The position numbers and the translations under genes are program-made. A stretch of 64,000 nucleotides of DNA, taken from assembly GCA_947095535.1 (NCBI GenBank), contig OX352774.1:174838200-174902199 (forward strand), written 5' to 3'. Under the pieces are notes generated by a model. That model was given only the letters and a program-made list of their open reading frames with translations. It did no database searches and was not told where the DNA came from. The DNA comes from Poecilobothrus nobilitatus. Taxonomy: Eukaryota; Arthropoda; Insecta; Diptera; Dolichopodidae. Positions 1-11,700 of this stretch are shown in pieces. Position 1 is the stretch's first letter; every line of letters starts with the position of its first letter.

Positions 1-1
1 A

Positions 2-127
2 AGGATCAATTCATTCTATAAAAGGTTTCATTTAAGGAAAGAATCCCATAATATTGATGAGATTGCAAATAAATTACAAAAAGAAATGAGTGCACGTCAA
101 AAAAGTCGCACTAGAATCGAAATATAG
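2..127 (+). other. Open reading frame running in from the left edge, unknown
   Basis: The second frame is open from the window edge to a TAG at 125-127, about 41 codons. It encodes a strongly charged stretch ending in a Lys/Arg/Gln-rich tail (residues such as NIDEIANKLQKEMSARQKSR). This could be the C-terminal end of a transposase or another gene lying mostly to the left, but I recognise no family. The DNA around it is so AT-rich that 41 open codons are mildly unusual rather than decisive. Confidence 0.25.
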
Positions 128-860
128 AAAAATGTATTAGCTCGTAGTTAGAAACTGTAGATTTCATATAGAATATACAATTTTTTTTATACATATATCC
201 AAATATTTAAAAGCTGTTCAGCATATAGCTATGGTGTTATGCCAAACAAACACATATTAAAAGCATCTAAATTTTCCGAAATTAAATTTTACGTAACATG
301 GTAATGTGCTCCTTAGTACGAACGAATTGGAAAAAGAATAAAAAATCATGAAATAAAACATAAGAACAATTGAGATTTGCAGCTCCATTGGATTCATAAC
401 TTAGAGCAAAATTAATGATTTATAATCAATTCAAGATTTGTAATTTTAATTTTTTTAGACGAGGCTGGAATTTTTACTCAGTTCAAGTCTCACATAACTA
501 TGTCCTTCGATGATTTTCACTATTCAAATATTTTACTATTTTCACTATTCAAATTAAAAACAAATTAAAGATTGTAAGTTTTGATCTTATTCAATAGAAA
601 AATTTAATATATATTGTTATATGTTGTAACTGACTATTGTAAGTGACTTCATTTATAATTTTAAATAAAAAATGAGTTAAAATTTTTTAAAATTGCTTTT
701 CCATTATACATAGTGTCATATCATTTGATACTTAATATATTTTGTTATACTTTGTTTTTGTTTTTTATGTAAGTCCCTCGAGAACTCGGACCCTGCAATT
801 TCTTCCTTCTCTTTCTTTTAGTAATCAAGCGATCATAAATGTATATCGTAAATGTTCGTA
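128..860. other. AT-rich stretch, nothing recognised
   Basis: This stretch is A/T-dominated with short homopolymer runs. No coding signal, tRNA-like box or repeat shared with the rest of the window was seen. A 63-codon minus-strand frame at 745-936 overlaps the start of the LINE homology and has no family resemblance. Confidence 0.5.
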
Positions 861-864
861 AACG

Positions 865-1970
865 AATCGTCGTATTTGTGTTCTTGTTGACAGTTCCATG
901 TCCGAATCTTTTGAAATAAATGTTGGCGTTCCACAAGGCTCTGCCTTATCTCCAACCTTTTTTTTGATTTTTATAATGACTTGCTTTCTTCTACCCTCAA
1001 CCCAATCGATAGTTACGTCGATGACAGCTTTCTGATGGCATTCTATGATTTCCTTAAGAAATCTAATGCCACAACTTCCTCAATCAGGTTAAAAAGAAAT
1101 ATGATGGTCAGGCTGATTAACCACAACTTAACTAAAATAGCTGACTGGGGTAAAGCAAACAGAGTTGAGTTCAACACATCAAAAACTCAAAGCTGTCTGA
1201 TTTCTTGCAAAACACATCAATTTTACCCAATTCTGCGATTCCAAGAGGAAAATTTGCAGTGTTCAGGAAGTCTAAATATTTTAGGCATGCAGCTATATCG
1301 AAAAATGCTATGGAATGAGTATATTTTCGATACAGCTAAAACTGCTGCTAAATGTTTGGGTTTTTGTCCCGTTGTAAAAAAATATTTCTCTCCAAGGGAT
1401 CTGTCTAATATCTATAAAGCTTACATTCGAGCTAAGATGGAGTACAATTTCCACAATTGGGCTGGCGCATCCCAAACTTCTTTCAGTTATCTTGACAAAA
1501 TCCAAAATCGCGCCTTACGCCTAATTGGCGATCTTATTGAGCAAATATCACTCACTCCTCTTAACACACGTCGAAATATTGGAGCAATATCTCTATTTTA
1601 TAGATATCTTGTAGATAATTAATTACACTTGCTCAATTGAACTTAAGTCAATTATGCTTCCTCTCAAACAATTTCAACGTAACACCAGAGATGCTTTAAG
1701 TGCTCATTTCTACACAGTGGAAATCTCCAGATGGCTTAAAACTGGGTGTGGACACTCATTTGTAGTGAGAACTGCTAAGATGTGGAACATGCTTCCGTTA
1801 ATGTGTTCCCCTATGTTAATAACGTTCCATTGTACAATTTGCAAAAATTCAAAACGAACCTTTATAGGTTCATTTCCTATCTACCCCTTAACTCCTTTTT
1901 AATTTCCTATTTCCCTCCCATTTATTTAACCTACATATTATGTATAAAGGAACCAGTTCGTAGTGTTTAG
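865..1970 (+). pseudogene. Jockey/CR1-like LINE reverse transcriptase, 3' half, frameshifted
   Basis: This is the C-terminal half of a non-LTR retrotransposon ORF2. The RT motif VPQGSALSP is at 928-954. After a frameshift in the poly-T tract at about 957-972, the catalytic box follows as YVDD (1014-1025), in the place of the usual F/YADD. Next come the family blocks NIYKAYIRAKMEYNFHNWAG and LDKIQNRALRLIGD, up to a stop at 1620-1622. Homology resumes at 1623-1800 (LKQFQRNTRDALSAHFYTVE, TAKMWN), then shifts frame again near 1782 (NVFPYVNN, LQKFKTNLYRFIS). No endonuclease or N-terminal RT is visible, so the copy is 5'-truncated, as is usual for LINEs. At least three frame breaks make it a dead copy. 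The clade assignment rests on motif memory only. Confidence 0.88.
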
Positions 1971-2160
1971 TTAGCGTGCAAAAAAAAATAATATGATTAT
2001 GTTATATTCGCTTCGAATTTTTCTAAGTATGAACTAATTTATCGTTTTTCCTCTTTTTTGCGCACTACTTAGCCAAACTCTAGGAGAGGATTCCTTTGTA
2101 CAATGTTAGCGTAGCTTTTGAAATGTAGTCGAATTTTTAATATGTCTGTCTAGTTTCTTA
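1971..2160 (+). other. Probable LINE 3' untranslated tail
   Basis: This AT-rich sequence directly follows the LINE coding relic. It contains the phrase CAAACTCTAGGAGAGGATTC (2074-2093). A similar phrase (CAAACTCTAGGAAGGATTC) occurs at about 43143, so this tail may be repeated elsewhere. The 3' end of the element is not sharply defined. Short direct repeats (AAAAGCCCATTA) lie just beyond it at 2200-2230. Confidence 0.4.
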
Positions 2161-2394
2161 TATGGATGTTGTCGTTTTATTAAACAAAAGCTTTTTACAA
2201 AAGCCCATTATTAAAAGCCCATTACAAAAGCTTTTTATTTTAAGTAAGTATGGAAAGTCCAGGGATTAAAAATAAAAAAAAAAATCGGTTTTTCCCTATA
2301 TTATAAAAAGAAGACCTATATGATTTTTTTTTCTACTGAGAATATTTGAATATAGGTATTCAAATAAATTTTTAATTATTTCGCACTCTGATAC

Positions 2395-2613
2395 TGCCCT
2401 AACCAGTATTAATTCGGACACTTACATTTTTTTTGTATCAATCATATTTAAAGATTTATAAAATGTGTTTCTTAAATAATAATGTTGGACTATTTATGCC
2501 TTTTTGGAAAATTTGATTTATTTTCTACAAATTGCCAAAAAAAAAATTAGAAAAAAACTTAATATTAGTAATTTATAGAAAAAAACAGAAAATGCTCCTT
2601 TTTCTAATGAAAA
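2395..2613 (+). repeat. Left terminal inverted repeat of the Tc1 element
   Basis: The sequence from 2401 matches the reverse complement of 7137-7349 over about 210 bp with scattered mismatches and small indels. Shared blocks include the outer ATTCGGACACTTACATTTTT, TATAAAATGTGTTT, TTTTCTACAAATTG and TTTTTCTAATGAAAA. The homology stops exactly where the nested element begins. Confidence 0.85.
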
Positions 2614-2879
2614 CTAGGAAGAATACAGTTGCCTTTGTCAACTCTTAGATACCCGTACGACCCGTTAATATGCCTATCACTCTGCTTATAATATTATTTT
2701 TTTAATTTTTTAGTATTTTAAAATAATTTGGGTGAAATTTTATAATTTCTAGAACTGTGGGTTGTACATATATTCAAACTATATGTTTATACATTCTTCA
2801 AAAGCAAGTTTAATAATTTATACTATACATATGTATAAATTATTTATCATACGGTATAAAAAATGTGAAGAATTGACTT

Positions 2880-3960
2880 TTTTGGAATTTTGAGGGGCTG
2901 TAAGTCCGGAACCCTATATAATTAAAAAAACCCGTTAACATACGTAAAAATATATTATTGAACCTCTAATTTTCATGTCTTGCCGAGGAAAAATTTTTAC
3001 AGGTGCCTAAGTTACAGGTGCCTGAAAATAGCAAATTTTCAATTTTTGAGGAGTAATAACTCTTAAAGACAGAGCGCTACCAAAAAATTTTCTGAGGAAA
3101 CTTATACTAATTCTAAAAGTTCTTTCTTGTCTCAAAATTTCAGGTTCCTATCTCAAAACGTGCCGGAGTTATGAAAAAAGAAATATCATGCAAAATTTGG
3201 TTTTAACATAACGGTAAATTTAAATAGTAAATTACAAACTATTGCATAATTTTGATATTGTCTTGTGGAGATAACAAAAATTCCGGTCTTCTAGTGTTTT
3301 TAGATTGTAAAACTACTACACAGAACCTGAGATATATACATCTGAAAATAGGGGTTTTTTGAAATTTTGGGGCTGTAACATAGGAACCCTATACAATTAA
3401 AAGAAACCATTAACACACGTACAAATATATTAGTGGACCTTCAATTTTTTTGTCTTGCCGAAGAAAAATGTGTACAGGTGCTTAAGTTAAAGCTGTTTAA
3501 AAATAGCAAATTTTCAATTTTTGAGGCCTAATACCTCATAAACAGGGGGTGGTCCAAAAAAAATTTCTGAGCAAACTTATACTAATTCTAAGAGTTCTTT
3601 CTGCTCTCAAAATTTCAAGTCCCTATTTGAAAGCGTTCCGGAGTTATGAGGGTAGAAAAATCATGCAAAATTTGGTTTCCATATAACGGTAAATTTAAAT
3701 ACTAAATTTAAAAAAATTGTACAATTTCGATACTAATTTATAAATTTAAAAAAAATACCTGTCGAATGACGTTTTCTGATTGAAAAAATCTTATGTAGAA
3801 CATGAGACATATGCATTTAAAAATAGGGCTTTTTAAAAGTTTGAGGAGCTGTAGCTCCGTAACGGATGGGGCTAAAAAAAAAAGTTGTAAATTATAAAAT
3901 TAATATTTTTATATTATCTATCAGCAGTTAAAATTTCATGTCTCTATTTCAAAAAAAATG
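2880..3960 (-). repeat. Tandem units of about 476 bp, family B type, inside the foldback left arm
   Basis: The phrase ACGGTAAATTTAAATA recurs at 3211 and about 3686, giving a period near 476 bp. The neighbouring phrases also recur (CATGCAAAATTTGGTTT; ACTAATTCTAA.AGTTCTTTC; CAAATTTTCAATTTTTGAGG). Read in reverse complement, the block closely matches the family B unit at 28790-30290, including the TCTTGCCGA.GAAAA and CAGGTGCCTAAGTTACAGGT phrases. The left arm is therefore a chimera of A-type ends and a B-type core. Confidence 0.8.
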
Positions 3961-4109
3961 TGGGGATCTAAAAGTTAGGTGTTCGAGAGCTACCCGAATT
4001 TGTGGTCGGATCTCAACCAAAAAAAATAGGGAACCTACAAATTGTTGTAAGAATATTTTGTGTTAATTGCAAGACTCTAGCTTTCTTAGTTTTTGAGTTA
4101 TCTTGCTGA

Positions 4110-4139
4110 CGGACAGACGGACGGACGGACGGACGGACA
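4110..4139. repeat. GGAC tetranucleotide tract
   Basis: About six tandem GGAC units sit near the inner end of the left foldback arm. A CCGT tract at about 4500-4517 mirrors it in the right arm. Equivalent tracts lie at 27128-27147 and 28686-28718, always in the same place relative to the repeat core, so the tract is part of the element and not a random microsatellite. Confidence 0.85.
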
Positions 4140-5944
4140 AAGCTCATTCGTATTAGAATTTTTTTCTGATCCGATCCATACCTTTGAAGGTATATCTAGC
4201 TAGCTTATTTCGAGGTGTTACAAACGGAGGAGCAATTTTAATATACCCGATCCTTATCGTACGGGTATAAAAATAGCCTTGCCTTGACAACGGCTGTCGT
4301 TCTTTTTGGTATCGTGGCTACTAACTCTCGCGTATCTTCTGGGGTGATTTCGTTTCATATTTGCATCATTATACCCGTACGATAGGATCGGGTATAATAA
4401 AATTACTCCTCCGTTTGTAACACCTCGAAATAAGCGAGCTAGATATACCTTCAAAGGTATGGATCGGATCAGAAAAAAATTCTAAGACTTTTGAGCCATG
4501 TCCGTCCGTCCGTCCGTCAGCACGCTAACTCAAAAACTAAGAAAGCTAGAATCTTGAAATTTACACAAAATATTTTGGGAGTAATTTGTAGGTTCCCTAT
4601 TTTTTTTGGTTGAGTTTGGACCAAGCCTTAGGGTAGCTCTCGAACACCTAACTTTTAGATCTCCACATTTTTTTTGCAATAGAGCTATGAAATTTTAACT
4701 GCTGATAGATCTCACAAAAATATTAATTTTATTTTTAATAACTTTTTTTTGTAACCCGACCCGTTACGGAGCTACAGTTCCCCAAAGGTTCAAAAAAGCT
4801 CTATATTCAAATTGTTATAGCACAAGTTGTATAAGGTATATCTTCATTTTGAAAACGCCAAACGATTACTACTTTCATTAGCTTTAAAAGTTTATATACA
4901 ATAAATATATATTTTTGGCATACGGTGTCTTAATTTACCGTTATGCGAAACTCAAATTTTGCAAAATTCTTTAACCCTTCCATCTTCTAAACGGTTAAAG
5001 TTGGAAACTTGAAATTTTGACAAAAGTTAGATCTTTGAAAATTAGTATGAGTCATTTCAGAAATTTTTTTTGTATCACCCCCCGTTTAAAAGCTGTAAGG
5101 GGTCAAAAACTGAAAATTTCCTATTTTTAAACACCTGTAACTTGAACACCTGTTAAAATTTTTTTGAAGTAATACACAAAAATTAAAGCTCCAACATTAT
5201 ATTTTTATTTCTGTTAACAACTTTTTTTAATAATATAGGGTTACTTTATAATTGACGAAAGTGTTACTTGATTTTTTCAAATTTTCTAACAAATTTCATT
5301 AACGAATTTTTTCCATTTTGTTTTACTCGATAATTTGAAATTGTTGAGGAATGCGTAGTACAAAAAAATGTAATTAAATAAACAACATAACGGTTGCTTG
5401 AAGAATTTTTATTTATATGATATTGATATATATACATACTTATATAATATCGTGTTTATTTACATATCGTATATGTCACTAGTGAATGAATGATAAGAGT
5501 ATAGATGTATATTATATAGCACAGTATTTACATACATATATGTATTTTATTGTACTTATAAGAAATTATTCTATGAATGGAATATTTAAATATAATATAA
5601 TATAATATTTAAAATTATATTTACTGTTTTGTACTTAGTAAATTTAATATACATTTACCGCTTAGTATTAAATGGTACTATAGAATATTTGAAAAAGTTT
5701 TGGATTGATAATCGTTATGTGGAAGGTTAGAATCTGCTTTTGAAGAATGGTCATATAAACATATAGTTTGAATATATGTACAACCCATAGTTCTAGAAAT
5801 TATAAAATTCACCCAAATTATTTTAAAATACTAAAATATTAAAAAAATAATATTGTAAGCAGAGTGGCTGTGAACATACTAACGGTTCGTACGGGTATCT
5901 AAGAGTTGACAAAGTCAACTGTATTCTTCCTCGTTTTTTCTTTT

Positions 5945-6965
5945 AAACTAACTACAGTTCTATGCGTGTCATTTCTAAGTTTTTTTTCGATGTAAGCCTA
6001 TAATGATTCAATGGGGTTGAGGTCTGGACTACTTGACAGCCACTCTAAAACGTTGATATTATGGTCCTCAAGCAATTTTTAGTAAATTTAGAAGTATGGG
6101 AAGATGCATCATCTTGTTAAAAAGTATATTCCCCGATACAATTTAATTTGTCTATTGATGGAATAAGATGAGTGTCCAATATATCAAGGTATTTTTGTGC
6201 ATTTACTGTACCCTTTATAAAGTGCAAGCATTCTACACCTTTCGGAGACATACAACCCCAAATAATTACAGTTCCTTACAGTTACAGTTAATTACAGTTC
6301 CTATGATATACTTCTGTTTTCTTACGAATTATTGTCTTAGGAACTATTGTCTGTGTTCTTACAAATTATTGTCTTTGTGTCCCTTTTTCGACAGTCACCT
6401 ATGTACACATCAAATTTACTCTCATCACTAAAAATTATGGAATTTTATTGTTTTTGTGTCAAGTTATATCTTTCTTTTGCCCATCGTAACCGTAAGAAGA
6501 AATCTTTTGAGAATCGGCTAGAAGGGGTTTTCTTTTACTTGAAAAGTATGGAAAAGGTCAAAAATTATGTATACATAATAAGAAAAAAGTAAACTATATC
6601 TTATAAATACCATACTCTAATATTTTGATCCATTGTCGTGTGGATTCCCAAGAAATGGTTTTACCCAATTTCAGAGACCATATTTCCGCAATATTGCGTA
6701 TAGTACTTCTTCTATTTTCTTGACATATTTTCGATATTTTATGCGTGTCTCTTTTAGTAATGTTTGATTTTCGATCTGTTCTTTTAACGCATTTGATGTT
6801 TCCAGAAGTTTTAAATTTTTTAATTATGTCACTAATTTTGGACTTTGGTATGCCTAACTCAACTGAAATATTTCGAACTGATTTACCACCCATTTTATTA
6901 AATTTAATAATTAATTTTCTAATAGAATCACGCACTGGTTTGCCACGCAGCAGTTTTGATCGATA
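5945..6965 (-). pseudogene. Tc1 transposase (DD34E), frameshifted
   Basis: The N-terminal DNA-binding region reads cleanly at 6594-6935: a helix-turn-helix segment around NISVELGIPKSKISDIIKKF, preceded by a short LRGKPVRDSIRK piece at about 6920-6955. The catalytic part follows in broken frames. The first Asp is in FSDESKF (about 6409-6434), and IIWGCMSPKGVECLHFIKG lies at about 6215-6270. The second Asp is in QDDASSHT (about 6090-6112), and the Glu in SSPDLNPIE (about 6005-6035). Allowing one single-base frameshift near 6067, 34 residues separate the second Asp and the Glu, the Tc1 spacing. All three catalytic positions survive although the frame does not. Two plus-strand frames in 6168-6592 are shadows. 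Confidence 0.88.
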
Positions 6966-7136
6966 TTAATCATTTAATTAAAAGTAAAATCACATTTATA
7001 TAAATTAAAAATTATTCTTTGAATAAATAACGGAAATTCTGTTGTTTACAATAAAATTCTATTTATGATATGCAATAATTTCTATATATATACAAGTCGT
7101 ATAATATAAGTGTCCGAATTATTAGTTGCCAATATT

Positions 7137-7354
7137 TTTTTCATTAGAAAAATAAGAATTTCCTTTTTTGTTTAAAATTTAATAATGTAACGTTTTTTTT
7201 AAATTTTCTATTTTGTCAATTTGTAGAAAATAAATTAAATTTTTCAAAAAGTATAAATAGTCTTACATTATTGTTTAACAAACACATTTTATAAATCTGT
7301 AAATATGATTGATACATAAAAAATGTAAGTGTCCGAATTAATACTGGTTGGGGC
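7137..7354 (-). repeat. Right terminal inverted repeat of the Tc1 element
   Basis: This is the reverse complement of the left terminal repeat. It contains TAAGTGTCCGAATTAATACT near its outer end. A second copy of AAGTGTCCGAATTA lies just inside, at 7108-7121, as expected for an inner transposase-binding repeat. Confidence 0.85.
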
Positions 7355-8712
7355 TCGTATAACCTAACTAATTTTTGTCGGGATATTTTTCTAAATTTCT
7401 TTTACAATATCAATTTTAAGTTGTAAGTTCTTTTACAATTTAAAGTTGTAAAGAATGCTGTCTTAAATAAAATCATTTTACTGAAAAACTTTTAAAGTAA
7501 CCGTTTTATTTGCAAGGGTAGATAGGAATCATCGATGCATTATAGAAGATTGGAACGAGTACGAGTCGTCTACGAGTGTATAGGACTTTACCCCACTAAA
7601 CGCCATCTCTCTTTTATGATCAAACAATAGATTCTAAAATGTTTTTTTTAGTTTTAATGTAGTTATGGGTCAAAAAAGTAAATATTAGGATTTTAAAGTA
7701 TGACTTTGAATCTTTTCAAGTAATATTTCTTCCGACAAAAACAAATATTAAAATTTCAAAGTTAACACGTTACAAAACAATTAATATTTTTTTTCTCAAT
7801 TACAGAAAACACGAGTTATAATAATTTTTTGATTAAATCATCAAAATTATTACAATATTACAATCTGTTTTTTGATTCTTAGATAAGTGTACACATTTCA
7901 AAGAAAGATAACAATCTCAAATTCATGTATTTTATATTTTGATTAAACAGCTATAAACCGAATCTATTTCAAATATTACACCCAATTCTTATATGCAATT
8001 TTTCATATATTCATGTTTAAAATTTTTTTTAAATTTAAATCAGGTTTTATAAAACTTTTAATCAATCTTGGATCTTAACAGATTCAATATTGATCTATTT
8101 TGTTGGAAATAATGATTTTATTATTTTTTGATTTTGAATCTGAACCGCTCATTTTTTTTTTAGTTTCCAAAAAAATGAAATGCATATTTTTTTTTTTTTT
8201 TAAACATTTTGATTGACCTCTAATCTGACTGTTACAATATCTTTTATCGGTGGTTATCTTTGAATTTATTATTTTGAACGAAAAGCTTTTCATAATGTTT
8301 CAATTCTTTAAAATCATCGCCTTCACTCACTCATACTTTAAGTGCAAGATGGGCATAACAGTTTTTTTTTTTTTTTTTTTGTTATTTTTAATTCAGAGAA
8401 GATTTTGTTATGTTAATTGAAGAGGTGGTGGAAGTGGTAATTTTCAAGAAAAAAATGTAAGTGAGGGTGTTGAATATTGTGTTAATAAACAGTGATATTA
8501 TGTCATAGTATTAGATGCATAAATATGTTGTTGTTGTATTTCTATGTTGGTTTATATGTAAATTAAAATTTTTAAATATTTGGGTTTTTTATTTTTTTTC
8601 TTCGATTATATGAGAATCTGTCGATCAGCCTATCAAGAAGAAATTCATCTCATCATTTCTTTTAACTTTTACCTGCATGCTTAACACACTTTATAAAAAA
8701 GAAGAAAACATA

Positions 8713-8768
<56 letters not shown>

Positions 8769-11700
8769 TATAAGAATATATTGATTTTATTAAATACCAT
8801 ATATATGAGTGATTACAACATGATTTGAAATTAAAATAAGTGATGAGAATTAAATATTGAATACGTTGTTGTTGTTGTTACTATTTTTGTACATAGTTAA
8901 GATGAAAAAATACCGCGCAACAATAAAAAAAATAAATTTTTGATCAATTTGGTAAATCGGATCGCAATCACTTTAATACACGATTGATCGTTTTAATTAT
9001 ATATATATATATATATTTGTGTTGGTAAATGCTAAAGGATAAAAATGACATTGTAATTTAAGTTTTGTTGTTGGTATTATGGATATTTTAGTCAGATTTT
9101 ATAGTCAGTCAGTCAGTCAATTTTCATAAAGTAACGATAAACTTGATCGGTAAAATGTAATAATTATAAAAAAAAAATAAAACAACATAAAATTTGTGCT
9201 TTGAATGATTGCGAACCGAAGCTGTCCACATCATGATGAAGCAAAAAAAAAAAAAAAAATGTGCTTTTTATATTTAAGTCGTTCCTTTTTTGATTCGTTT
9301 CAGGCGATCCGATTGGATGGTTCAGCATTTTTGTTTTTTGCTTTTGGTTTTGAAGGTGTTTTGTTCAACATTTTAAAAAATTGTTAGAATTTTTGGCTTA
9401 ATCATGCTGGGAATGTGTTAACGCATTTCGGTGTTTAGTTTTATTTTCTTTTCTTTTTTTGCTTTACTTGTTCGTTTATTTTTGCTTGTAGTGGGTGCTT
9501 TAATTTAATGTAAACATTTTATAAGAATCATTTGATCTTGATTACAATATTTAAGTGTTTAAAATGTATGTAAGTATTACAGTATGTATATTTTTTTGTA
9601 TATATAGGAATATGTATATTTTTTTGTATATAGGAATCTACAGATGGTTATTTTTCTGAAGGAAAAATATCTTTTTGCATTAAAATTAATAAATATAGTG
9701 AATGACTCATCAAAAAAATCGATTAAAAAAATGATTAGACCTTTGATCTTTTAAAAGAGATGACGCATAATATATATATATATATATATATGTATTTGTA
9801 AAAGCAATTAAAACATTTCTTCGCGAATTTTAATTTGTTTTGTTTTTATAGAATCGTTTTAAGAGTAAGCTCCTCATTTTCGTTAAGATCAATTTAACTC
9901 TTAAAAATATAAATATTTTAGCATTCCAAAAAAACAAATTAATACCTACACTTTAAATGTAAATAACTAAAAGCCAAAATAGCATTTAGAAGATTGCAAC
10001 TCATGTGAAGTAATTCGGAGAGATCCAGAAACATTAAACTTGGAATATTCTGGTTCCATGTGAAATTTACTCTAGGTACTACCTATATGGTAGTGACCCT
10101 GGCCAAAAATAAACACAATGGCGAACAGATTGCAGCTAATAGCTCTAGAATGGAATACATAATGCATAAGACGCGGTAAATCAAAAAATCTATCTGGCGA
10201 CGAACTATTCTTTTTTTTTTCTCAAGATTCACAACAGAGAAATTGCTGGGAAAATAGTTTCGATAGAAATGTCTAGTGGAGATCTTATACTCTCAACAGT
10301 ATGGATAAAAAAAAAAATGAAGAAAAGCTGTAAATAAACAAATGTCTTCTAGTGGTTCTAAGCGTAACTTTATGTAATTAAATGTATCTTATGTAACTGC
10401 CGCGTAACTTTTTTAGGAAGAATTGTTTCAAATTATCATTTAGTAAGTGCGTCTTTAAATAAAGTAAAGTGGAGAAAGGTTTTTTATTGATTCTGTTTAA
10501 AATACAGTGTCTTAATAGTGCCTTATTAATAAATTTGAATTAAATTTTGATCTTATTAATTAATTTGTATATTCAAATAATGTTGTAACATAATCTACTA
10601 ATCAAACTGACCTGCATTATTATAAGATATCCACTACCATTATAAAATTCAAATTTTAACAATGAAGTTCTTAATTAATAACTATAATAAAAGTTTAAAA
10701 TTATTATTTGAATGAGTTTATATAAGACGAGTTAATAGAAACAGAATTTTTTGAAAATTATCTGTTCATTAAAAAAAGTAAAAATTATAAAATAATGCCT
10801 GGAAAGGCGATTAATGAAAGGCCTTTTATAAATTAAAATAGATTTTCAAGAAATAAAAGAACGGTTTAAAATAGAAGTTTGAAGTATTGGCTTAATATAA
10901 ATATCGTATTGCGTCACATGAATTTAATTGCTAAAAAATATAAAAAAACAATAAAAATCTTGAAAAACGAAAATGTGAAGGCTGAGATTTATTAAGCATT
11001 TATAAAAGTAACTATTAAAAGATATAAAAAATTAAAAACATATATGTATTAAAAGTAATTTTTTGATGTCACCACTTTTAAAACAAACTTCTAAACGAAA
11101 AAGAATTTCATATAGGTATATACAATTTAAATATAAAAATATTAAATAAAACTCCTTCAAGGTAATCTGCATTATACTCTGTTCTTCCATTTATAAATAG
11201 CTATGACATATGATCTGATCATTTAAATTAAAAAAAAAAAAAAAACCAATCATAAAAATATAAGAAACCACTAAAAAAAACCAGCAAAAATTGCGTTACA
11301 AAAACTATAATGCATCTACTAACTTAACACATTGTTACACATTTTGTATCTTAAAAAATTTATTTTTATCAGGATGGCCGTGATCACTTAATTATTTGTA
11401 TTAATTATGATAATGATTTTTGTTCGCTGATATGATTTGAATTTTTTTTTTTTTTTAAACTACGAATTATAATGTTTTGACACGGTTGAACTTATTTGTT
11501 TAATTTTTTATGCAGATGTCTGTCTATTTGATTATATGGTGTCTAACAGAGGTAAAATATATTAAAAACTAATCAGCACAAAATTGGTTTTAGACCCCAT
11601 TCCAGCTTTTAATGGATAAAAAATTGCGATTTCCGTCATTAACTACAAAAAAAAAAAAGAAAAGAAAACATAAAATTAAAATGTTTTTTTTTTTTTTTTT

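Larger units (their letters stand above)
2616..5931. mobile_element. Family A foldback element nested in the Tc1
   Basis: The outer ends are inverted repeats: AGGAAGAATACAGTTGCCTT at 2616 and its complement ending at 5931. The inversion extends over about 190 bp (2616-2805 against 5745-5931) and includes the phrase TTAGATACCCGTACGA. The inner ends are also inverted: 3960-4269 mirrors 4370-4700, and each carries the palindromic TATACCCG...CGGGTATA segment and a GTCCGTCC tetranucleotide tract. The left arm (2616-4269) and right arm (4370-5931) flank a 100-bp spacer. The middles of the arms differ: the left arm holds about two 476-bp units like those of family B, the right arm holds the family A core. 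No protein is encoded. A solo copy related to the right arm lies at 26999-28628. Confidence 0.8.
2395..7354 (-). mobile_element. Tc1-type DNA transposon, split by a nested element
   Basis: Terminal inverted repeats of about 220 bp bound this element: 2395-2613 on the left and about 7137-7354 on the right. Both read GCCC(T/C) then AACCAGTATTAATTCGGACA inward and stay similar through a TTTTTCTAATGAAAA block. A DD34E transposase relic lies between them on the minus strand. Removing the nested insert (2616-5931) leaves about 1.64 kb, the normal length of a Tc1 element. In the right end the phrase AAGTGTCCGAATTA occurs twice, at 7108-7121 and 7327-7340. That fits the IR/DR architecture of several Tc1 elements, where each end carries two transposase-binding sites. 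The reading frame is broken, so the element is not autonomous. Confidence 0.88.

Noticed and set aside
4110..4139. CRISPR-like or regulatory short repeat array
   Set aside because: The GGAC units are contiguous tetranucleotides within a transposable element, with no spacers.
6168..6592. Two overlapping plus-strand frames of 81-87 codons
   Set aside because: They lie antisense over the Tc1 transposase relic, whose minus-strand reading shows clear catalytic motifs.
10110..10165. LINE endonuclease start (MANRLQLIALEWN)
   Set aside because: Only 14 codons before a stop, with no downstream endonuclease motif in any frame.
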